Below are positions 54,770 to 63,812 of a stretch of DNA of 64,000 bases, one piece after another (positions within the stretch are counted from its first letter, which is position 1; every line of letters starts with the position of its first letter). The notes beneath the pieces are model-generated. The model was not told the origin of the DNA. It saw only the letters and a program-made list of their open reading frames with translations, and made no database searches. Source of the DNA: Lachnoclostridium sp. An138 (GTDB taxonomy: Bacteria > Bacillota > Clostridia > Lachnospirales > Lachnospiraceae); the NCBI RefSeq assembly GCF_002160765.1, contig NZ_NFLF01000016.1, forward strand, positions 1-64,000. Reading direction: 5' to 3'. The position numbers and the translations under genes were made by a program.

Positions 54770-55810
54770 TCATCCATGCATTATGTGCTGCAGTTTTTCC
54801 CCTCTCGCATAGCGGGCCAAGTCTTCCGTCACAATCCCAATCGAAGCTTTAAAGGTTCCCTGACTTGTACCTGCCAGGTGCGCAGCCAGTGTCACATTAT
54901 CCAGTTTACGTAACGGATGATCTACAGGCAAAGGTTCCTCCCTGAATACGTCCAAGACAGCTCCGCCAATTTTCTTTTCCTGAAGCGCCCTTATCAGTGC
55001 ATCTTCATCTACCAGACCTGCCCTTGCTGTATTAACAAAAATTGCTGTCGGCTTCATCTGTGCAAACATTTCTGCATTAAACATATTTTTTGTCTGTTCG
55101 GTAAGCCGCGCATGAATCGAAACTACATCAGAAGTGCGAATCAATTCTTCCAGTCCCATAGGCTTGCAGCCGCACTCCAGAATTTTCTCATCCGCACAAT
55201 AGGGATCATAAGCCGTCACTATTGTTCCAAAACTCTTCAGACGCGTGGCAATCTTATGCCCAATATCTCCAAAACCGATCAAGCCCACCTGGTAATCACA
55301 CATGTTATAGGAATTCACAGAGTTTCCAAATTTTTTTGCCCAACCTCCACGTTTAATATCCTCATCTGTCCGCGCAATATTGCGAATTTCACAAATTATC
55401 GCTGCCACAGTAAAGTCAGCTACAGCAGTCGCTGCCCGCCCCGGCGCGTTGACCACTTGGATGCCTTTTTCTTCAGCCGCCTTCATATTGATATTTTCCA
55501 TTCCCGTCCTGCAAGTAGCGATTACTTTCAACCCCGGAGCTGAATCCATTAATCTTTTGCTAACCGGTGCAAAATGTGTCACCACAATTTCTGCATCTTT
55601 GACTGCGTCAAAGACTGCCGGATTTATTTCTGTTTTCTCCGGTCCATTTACTTCCACAGACAACATAGATGCCTGATAACTGAGTTCATCCTCTCCAACT
55701 GTTTTTTCGATCAGTTCCACCGTATAGCCATACTGCTCCAGCTCGTAAAGCTTTTGCATCATTTCTTTTGTAATTCCCAGATCATAGATTCCTACAATTT
55801 TTTTAGCCAT
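54770..55810 (-). CDS. D-isomer-specific 2-hydroxyacid dehydrogenase
   Basis: A 346-residue NAD(P)-dependent oxidoreductase of the phosphoglycerate dehydrogenase/D-lactate dehydrogenase superfamily. The Rossmann motif is VGLIGFGDIGHKIATRL (about 173-189). The catalytic Arg is in IHARLTEQTKNMF, Glu in FREEPLP and His in AAHLAGTS. Its place among sugar genes suggests reduction or oxidation of a sugar-acid or keto-acid intermediate, not serine synthesis. AGGAGGAC precedes the ATG. Confidence 0.9.
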   Translation of the reverse strand: MAKKIVGIYDLGITKEMMQKLYELEQYGYTVELIEKTVGEDELSYQASMLSVEVNGPEKTEINPAVFDAVKDAEIVVTHFAPVSKRLMDSAPGLKVIATCRTGMENINMKAAEEKGIQVVNAPGRAATAVADFTVAAIICEIRNIARTDEDIKRGGWAKKFGNSVNSYNMCDYQVGLIGFGDIGHKIATRLKSFGTIVTAYDPYCADEKILECGCKPMGLEELIRTSDVVSIHARLTEQTKNMFNAEMFAQMKPTAIFVNTARAGLVDEDALIRALQEKKIGGAVLDVFREEPLPVDHPLRKLDNVTLAAHLAGTSQGTFKASIGIVTEDLARYARGEKLQHIMHG

Positions 55811-55831
55811 ATTGTCCTCCTAAGAAATATC

Positions 55832-57004
55832 CTATTTTGCCAGATCTACCCATCCTTTTATATAGTTAGGATCACTTGAATTCATCATAGTCTCAAGCAC
55901 AGTATCCAGTGTGCAACAATTTGTCAAAAGCTTCTCCAAGTGAAGCTCTTTGTATTTGCAAAGCATATGGAAAGCTTTATTAAAAGCCATTGGAGTATTG
56001 ACACTCATTCCAATATAAGTCGCATGCTTTGAACACAAATCTCTTGCCGGATCAAACTCTATCGGACTTGTAGATGCAATATTGCCTACTTCCACCAGGG
56101 TTCCTACAGAACGCATCAGCTCGATCCCATCTCGAAATGCTCGTCCATTTCCGACACACTGAAATACTACATCCGCTCCAGCACCTCCGGTATAGGAACC
56201 AATAATCTCTTTTCTTTCTTCCAGGCTTTGTGTATGATAATTCAATATGCAGTCTGCATTCGAAATCTCCTGCGCTACTTTTAAACGCTCCGTTCTTCCT
56301 CCTGCGATTAAAATTTTGCTAACTCCCAGCATTCTTAGGCAGCCTGCTGTCAAAGCCCCTATCTGTCCGTCACCAATAATTAAAGCAACAGACGCAGGAT
56401 TCAGCACATCCTCAAGAACACCTGGAGAACGCCAGGCCAGTTCTACAGCACGCATAGCTACTGCCATCGGATCCAGAAGAGATGCCACACTGCTTGGCAT
56501 ATCTTTGGGCACCTGCCAGACATAAGTTCCTGGCAGTATATACATATATTCAGAAAACCCCCCTTTGATATAAGGTTCTGTTTCCATCGAAGACGTCATA
56601 ACCGGTTTCCCTGACATTCCCAGACACTCATAAGGCAGACCATATACAAAAGAATTTTCGCACACACCACAGGCTCCTACGCCAAAACGAAGACAGCTGG
56701 TACAATTTCCACAGGTAATCCACGGATACAGGTTAATTCTGTCACCTATTTTCAGCCTACCAGTATAGCATTTGATTGTTTTATGTGCGTTTTTACCCAT
56801 TTCTACAATAGTACCGCAAACCTCATGCCCTAAAATAGTCGGTACTGAAGGTTTATTATGAAATACGTGCAGGTCTGTTCCACAGATACTTGCAGCTTCC
56901 ACTTTAATTATCATTCCATCATCTCTGCACTCTGGAAGTTGAACATCCATTACACGGATATCCTCTTCTCCAACCCAGACAGCCGCTTTACATGTACCAT
57001 TCAT
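55832..57004 (-). CDS. zinc-dependent medium-chain alcohol/polyol dehydrogenase
   Basis: A 390-residue MDR enzyme. Catalytic zinc ligands come from ASICGTDLHVF and LGHEVCG (about 40-70). The structural zinc has four Cys in CGNCTSCLRFGVGACGVC (about 98-115). The NAD site is LIIGDGQIGALTAG (about 208-221). It resembles sorbitol/threonine dehydrogenases and most likely oxidises a polyol or sugar to a ketose. GAGGAG precedes the ATG at 57004. It lies between the permease gene and the hydroxyacid dehydrogenase gene. Confidence 0.9.
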   Translation of the reverse strand: MNGTCKAAVWVGEEDIRVMDVQLPECRDDGMIIKVEAASICGTDLHVFHNKPSVPTILGHEVCGTIVEMGKNAHKTIKCYTGRLKIGDRINLYPWITCGNCTSCLRFGVGACGVCENSFVYGLPYECLGMSGKPVMTSSMETEPYIKGGFSEYMYILPGTYVWQVPKDMPSSVASLLDPMAVAMRAVELAWRSPGVLEDVLNPASVALIIGDGQIGALTAGCLRMLGVSKILIAGGRTERLKVAQEISNADCILNYHTQSLEERKEIIGSYTGGAGADVVFQCVGNGRAFRDGIELMRSVGTLVEVGNIASTSPIEFDPARDLCSKHATYIGMSVNTPMAFNKAFHMLCKYKELHLEKLLTNCCTLDTVLETMMNSSDPNYIKGWVDLAK

Positions 57005-57026
57005 GCGCTTTCTCCTCTCTTTCAAA

Positions 57027-57977
57027 CTAAAGTTTTACTTTCGCGTTTCTTTTTCTCTGTAAATTATCGAAAGTTACTGCTGCCAGCAAAACAATGCCCT
57101 TTACAACCCACTGCCAGTATTCATCCAGATTCATCAATGTCATACCATTGCTCAGCATACCCATAATCAGGACTCCAGCAATTACGTTAATCAGTTTTCC
57201 TTCACCGCCTGCCACACTGATGCCTCCAAGAACCGCTCCCGTAATGACATCCATCTCAAATCCTTCACTAGTATTCGGCTGCCCCGAGTTAATACGTGAC
57301 AACATAATTACCCCCGACAAGCCGGCAAAAAAACCGCTTAAGGTATAGATGATGATCTTAATTTTCATAATATTTATACCAGAAAGTCTGGCCACTTCTT
57401 GATTTCCACCGATTGCATAGGTATACCTTCCGAACCGTGTCTGTTCTAAGAGCCACCAGCCAAACACAAAAATCAAAACCATTATAATAACTGGAATCGG
57501 GATTCCCAAAAGATATCCTTGACCCAGGGTCCGGATTTCCTCGGGAAGTCCATAGACCGGAATTCCTGATGTAAGAATATAGGCTGCGCCTCTTGCCATT
57601 GTTTGCATAGCCAAAGTAGTAATCAACGCCGGTACTTCAAACCTGGCCACCATAATACCATTGATCAAGCCACAGAAAGCTCCTACTGCCACGCCGATCA
57701 GCATCGCCGGAAAAATCGGCATGCCCGCTTCCGCTACCAGCTTAGCTGATACAACACCAACTAGAGCTATAATGGAACCAACGGAAATGTCAATGCCTCC
57801 TGTCAACAGCACCATTGTCATCCCTACTGAACAAATTCCTGTCATCGAAACCTGTCGGCAAATATTTAAAATGTTTCTCGAAGTCAAAAATGTATCTGTA
57901 ATGAATGTAAAAAAAAGAATAATAACTACCAGAACCAGATACACAAATACTTTACTCATCGAAAATTTTTTTGTCAT
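57027..57977 (-). CDS. sugar ABC transporter permease (RbsC/XylH family)
   Basis: A 316-residue membrane protein with about eight to ten helices, typical of ribose-type permeases. LLTGGIDISVGSIIALVGVV (59-78) is the signature of this family, and ISVAGGEGKLINVIAGVLIMG is near the C-terminus. It forms a homodimer channel with the RbsA-type ATPase. It lies 6 nt after that gene. Confidence 0.93.
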   Translation of the reverse strand: MTKKFSMSKVFVYLVLVVIILFFTFITDTFLTSRNILNICRQVSMTGICSVGMTMVLLTGGIDISVGSIIALVGVVSAKLVAEAGMPIFPAMLIGVAVGAFCGLINGIMVARFEVPALITTLAMQTMARGAAYILTSGIPVYGLPEEIRTLGQGYLLGIPIPVIIMVLIFVFGWWLLEQTRFGRYTYAIGGNQEVARLSGINIMKIKIIIYTLSGFFAGLSGVIMLSRINSGQPNTSEGFEMDVITGAVLGGISVAGGEGKLINVIAGVLIMGMLSNGMTLMNLDEYWQWVVKGIVLLAAVTFDNLQRKRNAKVKL

Positions 57978-57983
57978 ATTGCT

Positions 57984-59513
57984 TTACACCTCTTTTGCTT
58001 TATCGTTGGATGCCATCTCCAAGACAGTTTTCTGTATCTCTTTATTTCCTGTAATCTCATCTGCTTCCAGCTTTCCTGTCAGTCTGCCCTGATGCATTAC
58101 CATAATCCTGTCCGACATACCAATCAGTTCCGGCATTTCCGAAGAAATCATTATTAAAGCTTTCCCCCGCTTTACAAGCTCGTTCATCAACATATAAATC
58201 TCGTATTTGGCTCCTACATCGATGCCTCGCGTCGGTTCATCAAGAATGATAATATCTGAATCCATAACAAGCCATTTTGCAATTGCCACCTTCTGTTGAT
58301 TTCCACCACTCAGATTTTTTACCAGCTGTTCCATTCCCGGTGTCTTAATCGACAACGCTTCTATATAGTCCTTCACCAGCTCTTTCTCTTTTTTTCTTTC
58401 TATGGAAAAATACTTTTCCAACTCTTTTAGCTTTACCAGTGAAATATTCTCCCGTACGGATAACGTAAGAGACACCCCCTGTCCCTTTCTGTCTTCCGGT
58501 ACCAAGCTTATCCCATGTCGTATAGCATCTGCCGGATTCCTGATTTCTACCTTACTGCCTTTAATATAGATATCTCCAGAACGTTTTTTATCAATTCCAA
58601 ACAGAGCTCTCATCACTTCTGTTCGTCCGGCCCCTACAAGACCAGCAAATCCGAGAATCTCTCCCTTCCGTAAAGTAAAAGACACATCCTCAATATCAGT
58701 CGCCTCTGTGGACAGATGCTCTATTCTGAGGATCTCTCCGCCAATCTCTACATTTCTTTTAGGATATTCATCGCTCAATTCCCGGCCAACCATCAGCTTT
58801 ACCAGTTCGTCCCTATTAGTTTCATTTGTATTTAAAGTCTTGATATATTGACCGTCTCGCATAACCGTTATGCGATCTGAGATTTCAAACAGTTCTTCCA
58901 GCCGATGTGAAATATAAATAACAGATACACCTTCTTTTTTTAAAGAATGTATCATATCAAACAGTATATTTACTTCTCTGGTAGACAATGGAGCTGTGGG
59001 TTCATCCATACACAGAACCTTTGCATTTTCCAAAATTGCTTTCGCAATTTCCACCAACTGTTTATATGCATTTGTAAGATCACAGACCCGAAGTTCCGGG
59101 TCAATATCTATTCCAAATTTTTGAAAGACTTCCTTCGTCTTGCTGATCATGGCTTTCTTATCCCGGTTAGGCCCATGCATCAGTTCTTTCCCCAAGAACA
59201 GGTTTTCATAAATTTTCAGATACGGTACCAGGTTAAATTCCTGATAAACCATAGAGATCCCTTTATTCTTTGCCTCCAAAGGCGACAGGCTTGTTATCTT
59301 TTCCCCAAAAAGATAATATTCTCCGGAATCCATCGGCTGCGCCCCAGCAATAATTTTACACAAAGTTGATTTTCCTGCTCCATTTTCACCTAAAAGCGCA
59401 TGCACTTCCCCTTTTCGCAGTTCAAAATCTACATGATCCAGCGCTTTGACTCCCGGGTAAGCCTTGCAAATCTGATTCATTTTCAGACTGATTTCCTGGT
59501 TCAGTTTTTCCAA
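57984..59513 (-). CDS. sugar ABC transporter ATP-binding protein (RbsA/MglA family)
   Basis: A 509-residue tandem ABC ATPase. The first domain has GENGAGKSTLCKI (about 38-50) and VLCMDEPTAPL. The second has GFAGLVGAGRTEVMRAL (about 283-299, the degenerate Walker A usual in the second domain), the signature LSGGNQQKVAIAKWL, and IIILDEPTRGIDVGAK. TTG start with GAGGAG. It powers import of the monosaccharide or polyol. Confidence 0.94.
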   Translation of the reverse strand: MEKLNQEISLKMNQICKAYPGVKALDHVDFELRKGEVHALLGENGAGKSTLCKIIAGAQPMDSGEYYLFGEKITSLSPLEAKNKGISMVYQEFNLVPYLKIYENLFLGKELMHGPNRDKKAMISKTKEVFQKFGIDIDPELRVCDLTNAYKQLVEIAKAILENAKVLCMDEPTAPLSTREVNILFDMIHSLKKEGVSVIYISHRLEELFEISDRITVMRDGQYIKTLNTNETNRDELVKLMVGRELSDEYPKRNVEIGGEILRIEHLSTEATDIEDVSFTLRKGEILGFAGLVGAGRTEVMRALFGIDKKRSGDIYIKGSKVEIRNPADAIRHGISLVPEDRKGQGVSLTLSVRENISLVKLKELEKYFSIERKKEKELVKDYIEALSIKTPGMEQLVKNLSGGNQQKVAIAKWLVMDSDIIILDEPTRGIDVGAKYEIYMLMNELVKRGKALIMISSEMPELIGMSDRIMVMHQGRLTGKLEADEITGNKEIQKTVLEMASNDKAKEV

Positions 59514-59544
59514 AGCTTTTCACTCCTCGTCTTGTATTTACTCA

Positions 59545-59591
59545 TAAAAACAGCGGCTGCCAGAATACAGTCCATAGTCCAACAACCGCTA
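59545..59591 (-). terminator. hairpin terminator between the binding-protein gene and the ATPase gene
   Basis: Minus-strand AGCGGTTG and CAGCCGCT arms (8 bp) with a large loop, then GTTTTTATG. Probably partial, keeping the binding protein in excess. Confidence 0.65.
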
Positions 59592-59627
59592 TTTCTTCCT
59601 CAAGCAACTATCATCACGTCAGTTATT

Positions 59628-60638
59628 CTAATTAAGATATTCATCTACATTCTCTGCGCTTACTGCACTTACAGGCACCATATATTCCGTGGGAATTTCT
59701 TCTCCATCTCTCAGTGCCAATGCATAATCTACAAACTGCTGTCCTGTCCCCACCGGATTCAGGGAAACAGTACCTCTGTAAATTGTACCCTCAGAAATCA
59801 ATTCCAGAGCCTGTTCTGTTCCATCTACTCCACCCAAGAAGAAGTCTTCTCCAACACCCTGTGCAATGCAGGTCTCATAAGCTCCAAGAGCTCCAGAGTC
59901 ATTGATCCCTATAATAGCTACCACATCAGGATAAGCTGCCAAAATATTTTCAGCTGCAGTGATGCCCATGTCCGTCGTATGTGCATCAACTGTTGTAACA
60001 CATTCTGCATTTGGTACATACTCTTTAATTCCTGCTTGAATTCCATTTTCGCGTCCGATGGTTTGCTCCAGAGCACTCTGCGTCAAAATTGCATATTGGC
60101 AGGTTGCATCTTCTCCAAATGTCTCTGCCATCCACTGTCCACAAATAGAGCCAATTGCTGTCCCCATCTCTATTTCATCTACATTCATGTTACAGGTTGC
60201 ATCTTCATAAACCGTCGTATGTGTAATAACCGGTATTCCTGCCTCCTTTGCCTCTGCAATAACTCCTGTCAAAGATGAAGAATCCACAGGGCCAACTACA
60301 ATTACGTCAACACCTTGAGAAATAAAATTTTCCAGTGCGGACACCTGGGTAGCCGCGTCAGACTTTCCATCTGTTACAACAGTCTGGATTCCAGCTTCTT
60401 CTCCTGCTGTTTGGAAGGAATTTGCAATGGCTGCCCAAAAATTGTTCGATAAATCCATGGGGCAGAAACCAACTGTGAAATCATCGTCAGATGATACCTC
60501 CGTAGCCTCTTCAGTCCCAGCTTCCTCAGTAGCTTCAGATTCTGATACTGTATTTTCCTCTGTTGAATCGGAAGAACCACATCCAGCTAATCCAAAAACT
60601 AATCCCAGTGCCAAAAGAATAGCCAAACTCTTTTTCAT
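59628..60638 (-). CDS. sugar-binding lipoprotein (periplasmic-binding type 1, RbsB-like)
   Basis: A 336-residue extracytoplasmic binding protein. The signal peptide ends GLAGC with Cys20 lipidated. A Thr/Ser/Glu-rich linker of about 35 residues follows, then the RbsB fold: FTVGFCPMDLSNNFWAAIAN, GVDVIVVGPVDSSSLTGVI, and PDVVAIIGINDSGALGAYE. The ligand is a monosaccharide or polyol, unknown. It is the first gene of the operon. GGAGGT with 7-8 nt spacing sets the start at 60638. Confidence 0.92.
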   Translation of the reverse strand: MKKSLAILLALGLVFGLAGCGSSDSTEENTVSESEATEEAGTEEATEVSSDDDFTVGFCPMDLSNNFWAAIANSFQTAGEEAGIQTVVTDGKSDAATQVSALENFISQGVDVIVVGPVDSSSLTGVIAEAKEAGIPVITHTTVYEDATCNMNVDEIEMGTAIGSICGQWMAETFGEDATCQYAILTQSALEQTIGRENGIQAGIKEYVPNAECVTTVDAHTTDMGITAAENILAAYPDVVAIIGINDSGALGAYETCIAQGVGEDFFLGGVDGTEQALELISEGTIYRGTVSLNPVGTGQQFVDYALALRDGEEIPTEYMVPVSAVSAENVDEYLN

Positions 60639-60674
60639 TTGTTTTACCTCCATACATTATTTTCGTTTTTAATA

Positions 60675-60686
60675 ATTGCGCGCAAT
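60675..60686. promoter_or_regulatory. palindrome in the sugar operon leader, candidate operator
   Basis: ATTGCGCGCAAT, a perfect 12-bp palindrome in very AT-rich DNA, lies between the promoter and the binding-protein gene. It could be the site of the divergent DeoR-type regulator. Confidence 0.45.
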
Positions 60687-60740
60687 ATTCGAAACATTTT
60701 CAAAAGATTTTTCTCGCTTTTCTTTTGATTTCGTAAGTTT

Positions 60741-60769
60741 ATTTTAACAAGTTAGATAGTTTGTGTCAA
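60741..60769 (-). promoter_or_regulatory. promoter of the polyol/sugar operon
   Basis: TTGACA (60764-60769), 17-nt spacer, TAAAAT (60741-60746) on the minus strand. On the plus strand, TTGATT-N16-TATAAT near 60925-60955 is a possible promoter for the DeoR gene. The rest of the 60639-61003 gap is AT-rich with nothing else clear. Confidence 0.78.
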
Positions 60770-61003
60770 CAATAAATTTTGTTTTTGTCTTATATTCACA
60801 ATTTATTTGCTCATTTCTTTCATTTTTCCTTTCCTTTTTGTTTCTTTTTCACAATTCAAAATTTTATTACTTTTGATTCCTATTTTTTATCTCTTTTCTT
60901 TATGCTTATTACCAGATTTTGCTTGATTTATATTATAATTTTGATATAATAATTTTAAGATTTCTTTTCGTTTTTACCAAACAATTACCTAGACTTAGCG
61001 ATT

Positions 61004-61834
61004 ATGAATAATAAAAACAACATTTCAAGGCAACATCGCCTAACACATGACGAAAAAAAAGCGTTTATTCTCGATGAACTAAATCAAAAGGGAAGCGTGC
61101 GTGTTTCCGATCTGAGTGAGCGCATGGGGTTATCAAGCGTTTCCATCCGAAACATGTTGATTTCTCTGGAAAAAGAATATCTCCTCCAAAGAACTTGGGG
61201 CGGTGCCATCAAACCCATTGGCACAGCAAAGGAAATGTCCTATCATACACGAGAAACAAAGAATCTGGAAGAAAAGGCCGCGATTGCAAAGGTAGCCTAT
61301 GACTGCATTGAAGAAGGCAACACAATATACATCGACAGTGGCACTACTACTTTCGAGCTCGTGAAGCTGATCCGTCGGATGCCCAAACAGAACATCCTAA
61401 TCGCAACAAACGCTTTTGATCATGCCACTGCATTGATTGGAACAGAAGGAATAAGGATCATTTTTGCAGGCGGTGAGATTCGTCACGACAGTCGAGCTAC
61501 CAGTGGTCATTTTACAACGGACACTATCAGTAAAATGATCTTTGACAAAGTTTTCATTGGTATTGAACATATTTCTTACGAACATGGCCTGACCACTCCC
61601 AATATCCAGGATGCAGAATTAAAGCAAACCATCCTAAATTCCGCTAAACAGTGCTTTGTTCTTGCTGATTATTCAAAATTCTGGGATGATTCTTTGATTC
61701 ATGTAAAAGTGCCGCAGAAACTCTGCCAAGTCATTACTGACTGGCACATTACACGAGAAGAAATCAGGAAATTTGACGCCCGTGGAATTCACTGTATTCC
61801 GGCTCCTGATATTTCTGGAACTGAACAGACCTAG
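61004..61834 (+). CDS. DeoR-family transcriptional regulator
   Basis: A 276-residue regulator. The N-terminal winged helix (about 15-70) contains AFILDELNQKGSVRVSDLSERMGLSSVSIRNML. The C-terminal DeoR effector domain has YIDSGTTTFELVKLI and VFIGIEHISYEHGLTTP, then CFVLADYSKFWD. Such proteins usually repress sugar operons until a phosphorylated intermediate binds. It is divergent from the sugar operon. No good Shine-Dalgarno precedes the ATG, so the start is less certain than for other genes. Confidence 0.9.
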   Translation: MNNKNNISRQHRLTHDEKKAFILDELNQKGSVRVSDLSERMGLSSVSIRNMLISLEKEYLLQRTWGGAIKPIGTAKEMSYHTRETKNLEEKAAIAKVAYDCIEEGNTIYIDSGTTTFELVKLIRRMPKQNILIATNAFDHATALIGTEGIRIIFAGGEIRHDSRATSGHFTTDTISKMIFDKVFIGIEHISYEHGLTTPNIQDAELKQTILNSAKQCFVLADYSKFWDDSLIHVKVPQKLCQVITDWHITREEIRKFDARGIHCIPAPDISGTEQT

Positions 61835-61860
61835 ACGCAAAACAATAAAAACCATAAATA

Positions 61861-61902
61861 AAAAGAGGATGTTCAAAAGTTACTTTTTGAATATCCTCTT
61901 TT
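61861..61902. terminator. terminator after the DeoR gene
   Basis: AAAAGAGGATGTTCAAAA pairs with TTTTTGAATATCCTCTTTT around a short loop, with one mismatch. A- and T-rich flanks allow both directions. The stretch 61903-62043 shows no gene. Confidence 0.82.
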
Positions 61903-62043
61903 ATATATTCTCCTGTTTATTCCCTGAGTTCTATTTTCTCACTGCATCTATTTCATGCGTATATCCATTATTCATATTATAAATCTATCACTTTTTCCAG
62001 TATTTCACTATTATGGCGCAGAGCAACCTGCAGGGCAAGAATA

Positions 62044-62092
62044 CTCGAAAAAAACCCCCGAAGCTCAGGATAAACTCCTTCGCCTCGGGGGC
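62044..62092 (-). terminator. terminator after rplQ
   Basis: Minus-strand CCCCCGA and TCGGGGG arms, extended by partial pairing of the loop, then seven T. It ends the ribosomal alpha-type operon. Confidence 0.88.
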
Positions 62093-62150
62093 CTTCACCC
62101 GCCGCTGTCATTCACGCGCGGATTTCATTTTAAATTTCTTTTCGCTCTGC

Positions 62151-62687
62151 TTATACCAGCTCCAGCAGCACTTCCATCGCTGCGTCGCCCTTACGCTGGC
62201 CGATCTTCACGATTCTGGTATAACCGCCGTTACGGTTTGCATACTTCGGTGCGATCTCATCAAAAAGCTTTGCCGGCATATCTACCTTCTTGGTATTGCG
62301 CTTCTTGCCTGCTGCTGCGGTCGGAACCTCGGTAACCGGGTACAGAACCTTCAGCATCTGGCGTCTTGCATGAAGTCTGGAAGGCTGATCCTTCTTGATC
62401 GTCTTCTCTACCTCGTCGTATACGGTTACTTTCTTTCCGTCTACAACTTCCTTCACGCGCTTTCCGTCTTTGTCCTTACGTGCAACCTTGGCTGTTACAG
62501 TAACGGTATCGAAGTTATCCTTTTCCTTTACTGCAAGTGCAATCAGGCTCTCCGCAATCTTGCGTACTTCCTTTGCCTTCGCCTCAGTAGTAACAATCTT
62601 TCCGTTCTCCAGAAGAGCGGTCACCTGATTTCTCAGGAGAGCCTTTCTCTGGCTGGAAGTTCTGCTCAGTTTTCTATACTTTGCCAT
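62151..62687 (-). CDS. rplQ: 50S ribosomal protein L17 with internal insertion
   Basis: A 178-residue L17, against a usual 115-130. The start MAKYRKLSRTSSQRKALLRN and the segment IVTTEAKAKEVRKIAESLI are standard. The conserved C-terminal part resumes after about residue 103 (RLHARRQMLKVLY) and ends GGYTRIVKIGQRKGDAA. Between about 54 and 100 lies an extra charged segment with KDKDGKRVKEVVDGKKVTVYDEVE, not part of the core fold. The ATG at 62687 has GGAGG upstream. Confidence 0.95.
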   Translation of the reverse strand: MAKYRKLSRTSSQRKALLRNQVTALLENGKIVTTEAKAKEVRKIAESLIALAVKEKDNFDTVTVTAKVARKDKDGKRVKEVVDGKKVTVYDEVEKTIKKDQPSRLHARRQMLKVLYPVTEVPTAAAGKKRNTKKVDMPAKLFDEIAPKYANRNGGYTRIVKIGQRKGDAAMEVLLELV

Positions 62688-62792
62688 TTCATTTTCCTCC
62701 ATTTGTGGAACCGCTTCTCCATGCATCTTCGGTCTTACTGAAGAAGGGCTGCTCCGGCCTGCGGCCGGGGCCTCCATAGTTATTAAGGTTTA

Positions 62793-63752
62793 TTACTCCT
62801 CGCTCGGATTCAGCTCCAAGCCGAGCTCCTTGAGTTTCGCAAGCACTTCCTCCAGGGATTTGCGGCCCAGGTTGCGGACTTTCATCATATCCTCCGGAGT
62901 GCGGTTGCAAAGTTCCTCAACGGTATTGATTCCTGCTCTCTTGAGGCAGTTGAACGAACGTACAGAAAGCTCCAGTTCGTCAATGCTCATTTCAAGCACT
63001 TTCTCTTTTTCATTGTCCTCTTTCTCTACCATAACCTCTGCGGTCTTGGCATTCTCGGACAGGTCGATAAACAGGCTCAGGTGCTCGCTTAATACCTTTG
63101 CAGCCAGGCTGACTGCCTCGTCGGGAACCAGGGTTCCGTTCGTGTACACGTCCAGCGTCAGCTTGTCAAAGTCCGTCACCTGACCAACACGCGTATCCTG
63201 AACTGTCATGTTCACGCGCTCTACAGGCGTGTAGATGGAATCCACCGCAATCACGCCGATGGGAAGATCCGGATTCTTGTTCTTCTCCGCGCTTACGTAG
63301 CCTCTGCCCTTCGTAATCGTCAGCTCCATGTACAGCTTGCTGTCAGCGCCGCCGTTCAGATGAGCGATTACAAGCTCAGGATTCAGGATCTCAATATCGG
63401 GATCTGCCTGAATGTCAGCAGCCGTCACCACGCCCTCACCGTCAAACTCGATATAGGCGATCTTCGGCTCATTGCTGTCGCTTGTATTCCGAATAGCCAG
63501 ATTTTTGATATTCATAATGATTTCAGTCACATCTTCCTTTACTCCCGGAATGGAACTGAACTCATGCAGAACACCCTCAATCTTTACCTGGCTGACTGCT
63601 GCACCCGGTAACGAAGAAAGCATGATTCTTCTCAGGGAATTGCCCAGTGTCGTACCATAGCCTCTCTCAAGCGGCTCAACTACAAATCTCCCGTATTTCT
63701 TATCATTTGAAATCTCTGCAATCTCAATTTTCGGTTTATTAAAATCGAACAC
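62793..63752 (-). CDS. rpoA: DNA-directed RNA polymerase alpha subunit
   Basis: A 319-residue alpha subunit. The N-terminal dimerisation domain has [21 protein letters not shown] (about 22-42) and the C-terminal domain has the helix-hairpin-helix [19 protein letters not shown] and [16 protein letters not shown] start with AAGGAGGGG. It stands between rpsD and rplQ, the usual order. Confidence 0.98.
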   Translation of the reverse strand: MFDFNKPKIEIAEISNDKKYGRFVVEPLERGYGTTLGNSLRRIMLSSLPGAAVSQVKIEGVLHEFSSIPGVKEDVTEIIMNIKNLAIRNTSDSNEPKIAYIEFDGEGVVTAADIQADPDIEILNPELVIAHLNGGADSKLYMELTITKGRGYVSAEKNKNPDLPIGVIAVDSIYTPVERVNMTVQDTRVGQVTDFDKLTLDVYTNGTLVPDEAVSLAAKVLSEHLSLFIDLSENAKTAEVMVEKEDNEKEKVLEMSIDELELSVRSFNCLKRAGINTVEELCNRTPEDMMKVRNLGRKSLEEVLAKLKELGLELNPSEE

Positions 63753-63812
63753 TAAAAGGCCCCTCCTTCATATTTGGTCTGGGTGTTACGCTGCCGAATG
63801 TCTGGCTACATC

